From: Anomaloglossus baeobatrachus | Taxonomy: Eukaryota > Chordata > Amphibia > Anura > Aromobatidae | Direction: 5' to 3' | Length of the DNA: 64,000 bases | Assembly: GCF_048569485.1 (NCBI RefSeq) | Contig: NC_134364.1 | Location: 133,869,252-133,933,251 of the forward strand | Shown here: in pieces, positions 47,763 through 56,109 of the stretch | Layout of the letters: each line of letters starts with the position of its first letter | Position numbering within the stretch: the first letter of the stretch is position 1 | Position numbers and translations under genes: made by a program | Notes under the pieces: generated by a model | Told to the model about the DNA's origin: nothing | The model's input: only the letters and a program-made list of their open reading frames with translations | Database searches by the model: none

Positions 47763-48020
47763 CTCTCTCTCGGCTAAAGTAAACTAAAATAATGCAATGC
47801 GTTATTTCACAGGAATCCGTTGCATTTATTATCACACTATTTACAACGGAAGTGTGAAAGTTACCCAGTGTTAGGGGCTACAACTTAGCCTGCTTCATGC
47901 GACATGCAATACATTGAGAAAAAGTAGCCGTTATTCTGACTAGGGTTTAGAATCGGAGTTTTGTAAATCTTGGGATCCGAGACCCATTTTACATACATGT
48001 TTATTGAATTTGCCGGCCTA
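47763..48020. other. Unassigned flank
   Basis: Short mixed sequence between the minisatellite and the AT-rich Helitron end; nothing recognised. Confidence 0.5.
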
Positions 48021-48045
48021 TATATATATATACATATATATATAT

Positions 48046-48720
48046 TGTGAGGTATCAACCGGCTGTATTACAAAAAGCCGGTATGTTTTGCAGAAGCGTG
48101 GGTGCTCTGCAATGTGAAACTGGCTGGGACCTGTGGTTCCACAGGATTGCATTCATGCAGAGCCATGGAAGGGTGTGTGATGCTGATTACACACTCCTTA
48201 CCACCTGTGGGTGTGGCTCCAGGGGTTAAAGCAATCCTGTCTCTGAACCTGGGTGGAGAGTGTCGAGGGCAGTCTAGGGAGAGACTGGCTCTAGACTTCC
48301 AGTGTGTGTGCTGGAGATGGAGAGAGCAGAAGCAGGGTGTTTTGCACTCCTCCGGAGACCTTCTTCTGAAGGAAGGGGCTTTTAGGTCCATGTGTAAAGC
48401 CATGTGGCTGGAGCCAGGGGGAACCTGGAAAGGACACTAGCCACCTTAAGAGGAAGGTAACGGGGATTGGACCTGGGGTCTGGATACTGACAAGGGTCAG
48501 TGACACATGGGTGGCAGTCCAAAAGTGTGTGGACTTTATATTATGTGTTGGTCTTTGAGGAGAAAGCCAACGAACAGCATCTTTATGTTATGTGACCTGA
48601 TATGGTTTATGGACCTGTTAATAAACCAGATGGTCTGTTAAAGAGACCAATTACTCTGGCGTGCTTTAATCCCGCTACCTGATGTGTGGCCCACATACAC
48701 TTGGGGCCCACATTGTCACA
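48046..48720 (+). repeat. 5' LTR (675 bp)
   Basis: Contains a TATA-like ctttatatta near 48534 and an aataaa signal at about 48620, about 100 bp before the end. Matches 52505-53179. Confidence 0.95.
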
Positions 48721-48723
48721 TTA

Positions 48724-48742
48724 TGGTGGAGAATGCGGGCAT
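48724..48742 (+). other. Primer-binding-site-like sequence
   Basis: tggtggagaatgcgggcat starts three bases after the LTR, with the expected TGG start. The tRNA is not assigned. Confidence 0.6.
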
Positions 48743-48750
48743 ATGGCCTG

Positions 48751-48811
48751 GTTGCTAGGGGCAACGCAGCCTGGTTGCTAAGGGCAATGCAGCCTGGTTG
48801 CTAAGGGCAAC
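48751..48811. promoter_or_regulatory. Three tandem X-box-like RFX sites
   Basis: gttgctaggggcaac (48751-48765), gttgctaagggcaat (48774-48788) and gttgctaagggcaac (48797-48811), at a 23-bp period. Two fit the reverse X-box consensus with a three-base spacer; the middle one has one mismatch. They lie just downstream of the primer site. Confidence 0.45.
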
Positions 48812-48849
48812 GGCCTAGGACATATTCCTGTGGATACGGACTGCTTGCG

Positions 48850-49006
48850 GTGGATCGGCGGGTCCACGAAAATTTTTTTGAAGCGGTTTGCGGTGGATCG
48901 GCGGGTCCACGAAAATTGTCTGCGCACTCAAGCAGCTGGCGGTGGATCGGCGGGTCCACGAACAGGGACAGCGCTCTCAAGCACCTGGCGGTGAATCAGC
49001 AGGTCG
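48850..49006 (+). repeat. Four tandem hairpin units in the element leader
   Basis: gtggatcggcgggtccac at 48850-48867, 48893-48910 and 48942-48959, plus a decayed fourth at about 48991-49006. Each can fold into a 6-7 bp stem with a four-base loop. Their place between the primer site and the ORF is where retroelements keep RNA packaging or dimerisation signals; that role is inference. Confidence 0.6.
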
Positions 49007-49231
49007 TTGGGGACCTGTGCTGCAGTGGCGAGAGTCAAGCGACTGGAGGTTCCAGGCCAGCCGGAATTGCGAGGCCCTGCTTGGTGAGCAGTGATACACC
49101 ACAAGCTGGAGACCCTGGTTGTACGGGCGGTACAACCCGGAAAGGTTAGTGGTTCTCTAACCCCCCCCCTGTCTTTGACCACCGGGTATTACCCATTGGA
49201 GCGCCCCTCCTGTTCCTCTTTTCGTTGCAGC

Positions 49232-52200
49232 ATGGAGGAGCTCCTGAACCAGCTGCTGCAGAGCCAGCAGCACCAACGGCATGTGCCTGGAGGTCCAGTG
49301 ACAGCAGTGGGGGCTAAAAGCCAAAAAGAGGGAATGGTCCCTGCGGACGTTGTGGAGGAGCTGTACCTGGTCCAGGGACAGCAGGAGCTGTCAGTGTGTA
49401 GCGATGTCGCAGCCATGGACCAGTTTGAGCGTACCCTTCGGGGGCCAGTATGGACACTGGGTGCCCAGGGAGACAAGGGCAAACGGTGTGAACTGGGGGC
49501 TAAGGACATTGCATGGAAACCGCAAAAGGGGGCGGAGTCCCAGAAGGGAATAGTTGCCCATAAGGGGGTGGAGTCCCATAAAGGGGTGGTTGCCCATAAG
49601 GGGGTGGTTGCCCATAAAGGGGTGGTTGCCCATAAGGGGATGGAGTCCCAGAAAGCGGTGGTCCCCCAAAAGGGTGCGGAGCATCCCAAATCCAAGGGTG
49701 AAGTGGCGCAGATGGACTGTAGCCAGGGACAACAGTGTTCATGCCACAAGTGTCCTGTTTGCAATATAGACCACCCATCCGACGAGAAGCCACGTCTGTG
49801 TTCCGTGGAAGTGGATGGGGAATCTGTAACAGGAGTCGTAGACTCAAGGAGCTTGGTGACCCTGGTGAGGGCCACCTCTGATGTCCACTTGATTCCTGGA
49901 AGGAAGATCCACGTCGGCTGCACCCACAGTAATGAGACAGAATACCCGGTCTCCAGCGTGGTCATTAAGACAGCCTGGGACAGTGGTTCTCATGATGTTG
50001 GTGTAGTCTCAGATTTACTGCACCCAATTATTATAGGTTGGGACTCTAAATTATTTGTGCACTTGTGGAAGCAGGGGGACGTATACGGTTGCTTGTGTAA
50101 GAGCCGGAACAGCCCAAAGGAAACCCCACCACATTGGGAGGTGAAAAGGGGTCCTTGTTGTGCAGTTATGTGTGGTAAGGAGGAGATAGCACCTCCTAAA
50201 ATTGACTGTCCTAAGTTAGGGGTGACCAAAGAAAATGATGGACGGACCCAACTTAGTGACATAAGGACTAAGGGAATAACCGATAGTGTGACCGTTAAAA
50301 ACGGGGTAGCTCCAGAAAGGGAGGCAGATATCTGGTTAAGTGGGGACATGATAGTCCAGGATACCAGGGGGAGCGATGATGACTCCAGTAAAGACACTGA
50401 CTCTAGTAAGGTGACAAACGAGTACAGTGTGGTACAGATGGGCGAGAAGGGCAAAACTTCCTCCCGACGCCGAAGACGTAATAAGCGCCGAGAGGGGGCA
50501 CAGTGTAGGCCGTCTGAGGGTGCAGAGAAAGTGACATGCCTGATTAATAAAGACATGGTGCTAATAACACCTGCTACGGTGGAGTCAGACGGTGATATCC
50601 TACAAAAGACTGAGGAATCAGAGATTGAACTGACACATTGTGACGACAGAAATCAGCGCGCTGCAAGTGCAGAGAAGGAGCCAACCAAGGACGTAATGGT
50701 GGTGGTCCCTATGATTTCAAAGTGTGAAGTTGATAGTCTGTCAGGCGAGAATGGTATAGGAAATGGAATCCTAGAGAGTGTGGGGGAAGGAATAATCCCC
50801 AACAGTCGTGGTGAGCAGACTGGTGAACTACCAAGTGCTGGGGTGGATGACAGCGAATTTAGCCCCAAATCTCTAAAAGGAACAGAGTGCCCTGTTGAAG
50901 GGTGTGACACCCAGGCTGAGGGTGACACTGCAGAGACCCCAGAGGAAGTGGAAGATAATGCAGTGAAGAACCAAGAAACAGCTGGCGCTGAAGTGAAGAG
51001 AGCCTCTGAGGAGGTGAAGCCTGGACCAGAGGTCTCATCCAGGACTGGGAGCCTGCCTGACCTGCTTGGTAAAACCATGATGGAGGATATAGAGAAGGTC
51101 GTGGGTAAGAAGAGTAAGAAACCCAAATGTTCTGAAGCTGAGGTGGAAGAAGCCTCAGAAATAGTGTGTCATAGACCAGAGAGGTCCGCAAGTGAAGACT
51201 CATTCAAGAGGATGAGCAAAGACCATCTGCAACAAGAGATACTTCTTAGGCAGGCTACTGAGAGTCGAGTAAGGGAGCTGGAGAAAGAAGTGGCTGAGCT
51301 CCGAAGTCGCTTGGCAGAGTACCAGTCCAAGTCCCAGGGAGACTTGGAGCAGATGGAGCAGCGAGTGTCACTCCTGACCAAACTTGTTGAAGCAGGGGAG
51401 GCCCAAAGAGAGCTAACTCTGGAAGCTAAACTTGACAAGCATGTGGCAGGGATGAATGAGACTTCTGTAGTCAAGTGCATGGTGGATATACCTGAGGACT
51501 TAAGAGAAGCGTGTGCCACCGGGTGCATGCATGACGAATTTAAGAGAGCTGTGGAAGCGTGTGAGGTCTACTGTACCCCAGGGGCTGAACAGTTAGTGAT
51601 ATTGTCTACCAGTAAAATTACTGGGCAGCGGGTGGCTATTCTAAAGGACATGCACTTCAGATGTGTTCGTATGAAGTGGCAGGCCCAACTGCAAAAGGAA
51701 GAAGCCACTAGACAGCTAGAGTATAAAAGGAAAGCGCAGAGTCTGGCGGAAGATATTGTCCAAGTACCCCGGGCTCTGGTGGGGAGAGTCATTGGAAAAA
51801 CCGGACGAGTCATGCAAGACATGGTGAATAAGTCGGGATTGGTGAGATTAAGAATCCCTGCTGCTAATGAGAGCAAGATACCCAGGGAAGCTGGTATGGT
51901 TCCGTTTGTCTGTGTCGGGACTGTAGAGAGTCTTGGAACCGTTCGAAGCCTTATTGAATATCGGGTACACCATGTACGTGACATGGAGCGGTTGTGGCAA
52001 GAAAACCTGAAAATTAAGGAGCAGCTTCGCCAACTGTGTGGGGGACAGCAGCCGTCTTCCACCCGTTGTTCAGGGGAAAGAAGTGGAAGATGGTGTGTCG
52101 GTCCAGTAGTTCAGACGCGCGATAAAAGGAATCGCCGACAGAGTGGTAACCTACGATGTACGGTAGATAGTGGCCGCTATGAGCTTAGAGTTCCCGACAG

Positions 52201-52576
52201 TAGCCTTGGGGGTACTCGAGAAAGCCTAGGTTCGGACAAGACTGTAGGTTTGACTGGGGACATGTCTCTCTACTACGGTGACCCTGGGAGGGGGTCAGGG
52301 AGAGAACGGTCTGGAAATGGGACGTCCTTTAACCCTAGGTTGACCAGACAGGGTTTGGTGACAGTGTCGGGCGATGCCTCAGGGACTACTGCTCTTGGAC
52401 GGCCCTCTCGACTGGTGGGGCATGGCAGCGGGGATGCCCTGTCTCGCGGCCCCAGGTCATTGGCAAGTGTTCTCCCCTACGGGTTTGAACAGAGGGGGAG
52501 GGTATGTGAGGTATCAACCGGCTGTATTACAAAAAGCCGGTATGTTTTGCAGAAGCGTGGGTGCTCTGCAATGTGA
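49232..52576 (+). CDS. Element protein: retropepsin-like domain, coiled coil and FMR1/FXR-type KH0 and KH2 domains
   Basis: Open from 49091; ATG 49232 is preferred (it follows a pyrimidine-rich tract ending cag) and gives 1114 residues. Gag-like N-terminus MEELLNQLLQSQQ; 18-nt coding repeats giving GVVAHK units (about 103-150); a Cys/His cluster CSCHKCPVC; a retropepsin-like fold (VEVDGESVTGVVDS to LLHPIIIGWD, about 190-280); a charged middle with an RRRRRNKRR stretch; a coiled coil (about 665-733). Then VDIPEDLREAC...QLVILS...DMHFRCVRMK (about 751-831) matches FMRP KH0, and LAEDIVQVPRALVGRVIGK...GMVPFVCVGT...LKIKEQLRQL (838-935) matches FMRP KH2 with its GxxG as GKTG (855-858). KH1 is absent between them. 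FXR proteins bind RNA and ribosomes and repress translation. The intronless fusion implies capture from spliced mRNA. The last 24 codons run into the 3' LTR. Confidence 0.9.
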   Translation: MEELLNQLLQSQQHQRHVPGGPVTAVGAKSQKEGMVPADVVEELYLVQGQQELSVCSDVAAMDQFERTLRGPVWTLGAQGDKGKRCELGAKDIAWKPQKGAESQKGIVAHKGVESHKGVVAHKGVVAHKGVVAHKGMESQKAVVPQKGAEHPKSKGEVAQMDCSQGQQCSCHKCPVCNIDHPSDEKPRLCSVEVDGESVTGVVDSRSLVTLVRATSDVHLIPGRKIHVGCTHSNETEYPVSSVVIKTAWDSGSHDVGVVSDLLHPIIIGWDSKLFVHLWKQGDVYGCLCKSRNSPKETPPHWEVKRGPCCAVMCGKEEIAPPKIDCPKLGVTKENDGRTQLSDIRTKGITDSVTVKNGVAPEREADIWLSGDMIVQDTRGSDDDSSKDTDSSKVTNEYSVVQMGEKGKTSSRRRRRNKRREGAQCRPSEGAEKVTCLINKDMVLITPATVESDGDILQKTEESEIELTHCDDRNQRAASAEKEPTKDVMVVVPMISKCEVDSLSGENGIGNGILESVGEGIIPNSRGEQTGELPSAGVDDSEFSPKSLKGTECPVEGCDTQAEGDTAETPEEVEDNAVKNQETAGAEVKRASEEVKPGPEVSSRTGSLPDLLGKTMMEDIEKVVGKKSKKPKCSEAEVEEASEIVCHRPERSASEDSFKRMSKDHLQQEILLRQATESRVRELEKEVAELRSRLAEYQSKSQGDLEQMEQRVSLLTKLVEAGEAQRELTLEAKLDKHVAGMNETSVVKCMVDIPEDLREACATGCMHDEFKRAVEACEVYCTPGAEQLVILSTSKITGQRVAILKDMHFRCVRMKWQAQLQKEEATRQLEYKRKAQSLAEDIVQVPRALVGRVIGKTGRVMQDMVNKSGLVRLRIPAANESKIPREAGMVPFVCVGTVESLGTVRSLIEYRVHHVRDMERLWQENLKIKEQLRQLCGGQQPSSTRCSGERSGRWCVGPVVQTRDKRNRRQSGNLRCTVDSGRYELRVPDSSLGGTRESLGSDKTVGLTGDMSLYYGDPGRGSGRERSGNGTSFNPRLTRQGLVTVSGDASGTTALGRPSRLVGHGSGDALSRGPRSLASVLPYGFEQRGRVCEVSTGCITKSRYVLQKRGCSAM

Positions 52577-53179
52577 AACTGGCTGGGACCTGTGGTTCCA
52601 CAGGATTGCATTCATGCAGAGCCATGGAAGGGTGTGTGATGCTGATTACACACTCCTTACCACCTGTGGGTGTGGCTCCAGGGGTTAAAGCAATCCTGTC
52701 TCTGAACCTGGGTGGAGAGTGTCGAGGGCAGTCTAGGGAGAGACTGGCTCTAGACTTCCAGTGTGTGTGCTGGAGATGGAGAGAGCAGAAGCAGGGTGTT
52801 TTGCACTCCTCCGGAGACCTTCTTCTGAAGGAAGGGGCTTTTAGGTCCATGTGTAAAGCCATGTGGCTGGAGCCAGGGGGAACCTGGAAAGGACACTAGC
52901 CACCTTAAGAGGAAGGTAACGGGGATTGGACCTGGGGTCTGGATACTGACAAGGGTCAGTGACACATGGGTGGCAGTCCAAAAGTGTGTGGACTTTATAT
53001 TATGTGTTGGTCTTTGAGGAGAAAGCCAACGAACGGCATCTTTATGTTATGTGACCTGATATGGTTTATGGACCTGTTAATAAACCAGATGGTCTGTTAA
53101 AGAGACCAATTACTCTGGCGTGCTTTAATCCCGCTACCTGATGTGTGGCCCACATACACTTGGGGCCCACATTGTCACA
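52505..53179 (+). repeat. 3' LTR (675 bp)
   Basis: Identical to the 5' LTR except for one base that I could see. The element ORF ends 72 bp inside it. Confidence 0.95.
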
Positions 53180-53319
53180 ATATATATATATAAATTGCCT
53201 TATTCTGTCTGTCTTGCTCCAAAATTGTGTCACCGTGACAGTGTCGTTAGAGTGACAACTGTCAGATTGGCCGCTCGCCTCGGCCTGGCCCCGCCCCCCG
53301 CATGGATTAGCCGCCCGCT

Positions 53320-53470
53320 CCAGCGTACACCGGCTCCCGGTACACATGTGCAGGGAGCCGGCATACGCTGACGCCTCGCCCGCTCCAGCCCCGCTCCAGC
53401 ATACACCGGCTCCCGGTACACATGTGCAGGGAGCCGGCATACGCTGACGCCTCGCCCGCTCGCTCGCCCC
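53320..53470. repeat. Tandem GC-rich units in the Helitron body
   Basis: Two direct copies of a unit of about 70 bp containing caccggctcccggtacacat and gcagggagccggcatacgct, and a third partial copy at about 53625-53675. Each unit carries a ccggctccc...gggagccgg inverted pair. Confidence 0.8.
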
Positions 53471-53552
53471 CGCCACACGTTGGCACACTCGGCCCCGCCC
53501 CCGGCGGACATAACCTTGCGATGTTGGGATCGTGACGGAGCCGGTGTACATT

Positions 53553-53623
53553 AGTAACCATGATACACATCGCGTAACTATAGGAAGCGCTTCCCTTAGT
53601 TACCCGATGTGTATCATGGTTAC
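53553..53623. repeat. 71-nt near-perfect palindrome
   Basis: gtaaccatgatacacatcg is mirrored by cgatgtgtatcatggttac around an aagcgctt centre. It is absent from the other Helitron copy, so it is either a tiny insert or a captured hairpin. Confidence 0.8.
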
Positions 53624-53732
53624 CAGCGTACACCGGTACACATGTGCAGGAAGCCGGCATACGCTGACGCCTCACCCGCTCAGCCCCGCCCCCAGCACAC
53701 AGTGCCACGATCGGACCCGCCCCCGGCGGCCC

Positions 53733-53955
53733 CAGCATGGGGGATGGAGCACGATGAGGGGTGCGCAGCATGGGGGATGGTACACGATGAGGGGTGCGCA
53801 GCATGGAGGATGGAGCATGATGGGGGTGTGCAGCATGGGGGATGGAGCACGATGGGGGGTGTGCAGCATGGGGGATGGAGCACGATAGGGGGTGTGCAGC
53901 ATGGGGGATGGAGCACGATGGGGGGTGCGCAGCATGGGGGATGGAGCACGATGGG
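53733..53955. repeat. Minisatellite, about 32-bp unit, second Helitron
   Basis: Seven tandem copies of gcatgggggatggagcacga plus tggggggtgc, the reverse complement of the 27138-27392 unit. Confidence 0.9.
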
Positions 53956-54271
53956 GGTACACACCTCCCCCCAAAACACACACACCGCACAACACACCAC
54001 ACTGGGAACCACAAACACCGCCCTACACAGACAACGCCGCACACACACAACACCCAACACTGCGGCATACATAAATATATGCACATACCGCGCAACACAC
54101 ACACTGCACAAAACATACCTCCCCCCAAAACACACACACGCCACCACACATAGAACGCTGCAGACACACAGCGCTCCACAAACAATGCAACACACATTCA
54201 ACACCTGTCTCACACACCCCCCACCCAGACAACACCCAGAACATTTACAGCGCCCTACACAAACACTGGCA

Positions 54272-54307
<36 letters not shown>

Positions 54308-54310
<3 letters not shown>

Positions 54311-54460
54311 GCCCGATTCTAACGCATCGGGTATTCTAGAATTTACATATATTGTGTAGTTAATGTATGATTTTTGTTTATATATATATATATATATATA
54401 TAATTTTTTTTTTAATATATATATATATATATATATATTATACATATATATATATATATT

Positions 54461-54506
<46 letters not shown>

Positions 54507-54715
54507 CATATATATATATATATATATATTATACATATATATATATATATATATATTATACATATATATATATATATATATATATATTATACATATATAT
54601 ATATATATATATATTATACATATATATATATATATATAAAAACAAAAATCATACATTAACTTCACAATATACGTAAATTCTAGAATACCCGATGCGTTAG
54701 AATCGGGCCACCTAA
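54308..54715. repeat. Inverted pair of Helitron 3' termini around AT microsatellite
   Basis: gtggcccgattctaacgcat at 54308 onward is mirrored by atgcgttagaatcgggccac ending 54711. About 250 bp of (AT)n with periodic tatacatat breaks lies between. The whole can form one large hairpin. The inner copy ends ...CCACTATAT when read on its own strand and so is not a clean CTRR end. Confidence 0.85.
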
Positions 54716-54732
54716 TATATATATATATACAT

Positions 54733-54775
<43 letters not shown>

Positions 54776-54779
<4 letters not shown>

Positions 54780-56077
54780 GCTGGCCAAAAGTATTGGCAC
54801 CCCTGCAATTCTGTCAGATAATGCTCAGTTTCTTCCTGAAAATGATTGCAATCATAAATTCTTTGGTATTATCTTCATTTAAATTTGTCTTCAATGAAAA
54901 AAAGAAAATAAAATGTCATAAAGCCAAATTGGATATAATTCCACACCAAACATAAAAAACGGGGTGGACAAAAGTATTGGCACTGTGTGAATAATCCTGT
55001 GCTGCTTCTGTAATTTGTGTAATTAACAGCACCTGTAACTTACCTGTGGCACCTAACAGGTGCTGGCAATAATAAATCACATTGCAGCCGGTGACATGGA
55101 GTAAAGTTGACTCAACCTCTGTCCTGTGTCCATGTGTGCACCACATTGAACATGGAGAAAAGAAAGAAGACCAAAGAACTGTCTGAGGACTTGAGACTCC
55201 AAATTGTGAGGAAGCATGAGCAATATCAAGGCTACAAGTCCATCTCCAAAGACCTGAAAGTTCCTGTGTCATCAAGAAGTGTAAAGCCCATGGCACTGTG
55301 GCTAACCTCCCTAGATGTGGAGGGAAAAGAAAACCTGACGAGAGATTTCAACGTAAGATTGTGTGGATGGTGGATAAAGAACCTCGACTAACATCCAAAC
55401 AAGTTCTAGCTGCCCTGCAGTCCAAGGGTACAACAGTGTCAACCCGTACTATCTGTCGGCGACTGATTGAAAAGGGACTGTATGGTATGACACCCAGAAA
55501 GACCCCACTTCTTACCCCGAGACATAAAAAAGCCAGGCTGGAGTTTGCCAAAACTTACCTGAGAAAGCCTAAAACCTTTTGGAAGAATGTTCTCTGGTCA
55601 AATGAGGCAAAAGTAGAACTTTTTGGGAAAAGCCATCAACATAGAGACTACTAAAATGGCCAGCAATGAGTCCAGACCTGAATCCCATAGAACACCTGTG
55701 GAGAGATCTCACAATGGCAGAGAAGACCCCTTCAAATCTCAGGGACCTGGAGCAGTTTGCCAAAGAAGAATGGTCTAAAATTCCAGCAGAGCATTGTAAG
55801 AGACTCATTGATGGTTACCGGAATCGGTTATTTTGGCTAAAGGTTGTGTAACCAAGTATTAAGCTAAGGGTGCCAAAACTTTTGTCTGGCCCATTTTTGG
55901 AGTTTTGTGTGAAATGATCAATGGTTTGCTTTTTGTTTCATTCTCTTTTGTTTTTTAATTGCAAGCAAAATAAATGAAGATAATACCACCAAAATTTGTG
56001 ATTGCAATAATTTTCAAGAAGAAACGGAGTATTATCTGACAGAATTGCAGGGGTGCCAATACTTTTGGCCAGCACTG
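54776..56077 (+). mobile_element. Tc1-like DNA transposon, internally deleted
   Basis: Inverted ends of about 100 bp begin cagtgctggccaaaagtatt on both sides. TA follows on the right; the left flank is ca inside a CA microsatellite, so the TA duplication is not clean there. At 1302 bp it is shorter than the usual 1.6 kb because part of the transposase gene is missing. CAGT ends and the transposase motifs below identify Tc1/mariner. Confidence 0.93.
55151..55851 (+). pseudogene. Tc1 transposase, deleted and frameshifted
   Basis: Starts MEKRKKTKELSEDLRLQIV (first helix-turn-helix), shifts frame to GGKRKPDERFQRKIVWMV (second DNA-binding part), then KTFWKNVLWSNEAKVELFG with the first catalytic Asp region altered to NEAK. 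A deletion of roughly 100 residues after KSHQHRDY removes the second catalytic Asp region, and the reading resumes in another frame with MSPDLNPIEHLW, the third catalytic region. It cannot make an active enzyme. Confidence 0.9.
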
Positions 56078-56109
56078 TAATATTTTATATATTATATATA
56101 TAAAAAAAA

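Larger units (their letters stand above)
48046..53179 (+). mobile_element. Young non-autonomous LTR retroelement carrying FXR-family KH domains
   Basis: Two 675-bp LTRs (TGTGAGG...TTGTCACA) enclose 3784 bp. I see one difference between the LTRs (near 48575/53034), so insertion is very recent. The flanks are both atat, giving a 4-bp target duplication, though they lie in an AT repeat and this is weak evidence. A TGG primer-site-like sequence, a repeat-rich leader, one long ORF (49232-52576) and a purine tract (agagggggaggg) follow in order. No reverse transcriptase or integrase is encoded. It looks whole as a non-autonomous unit. It sits in the AT-rich 5' end of a Helitron. Confidence 0.92.
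48021..54715 (+). mobile_element. Second Helitron copy, split by an LTR element
   Basis: Same family as 26653-32343, opposite orientation. The AT-rich 5' end (about 48021-48045) continues after the LTR element at 53180 with ataaattgccttattctgtc. The body shares the GC-box/CCAAT part, the atcgtgctccatccccc minisatellite (inverse sense) and the GT/CA-rich segment. The 3' end at 54640-54715 has CCCGAT...ATCGGG, then CCACCTAA (CTRR), followed by T. The 5' end reads cctatatata, so the usual TC is not clean. An inverted extra copy of the 3' terminus lies at 54308-54386. Confidence 0.78.

Noticed and set aside
48047-48506. Short frames in the 675-bp LTR
   Set aside because: Present in both LTRs, short, no similarity to known proteins.
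49189-51528. Minus-strand frames opposite the FXR-bearing ORF
   Set aside because: Shadow frames without motifs; the plus-strand frame holds clear domains.
54363-54800. IYIYIY frames
   Set aside because: Translations of AT microsatellite.
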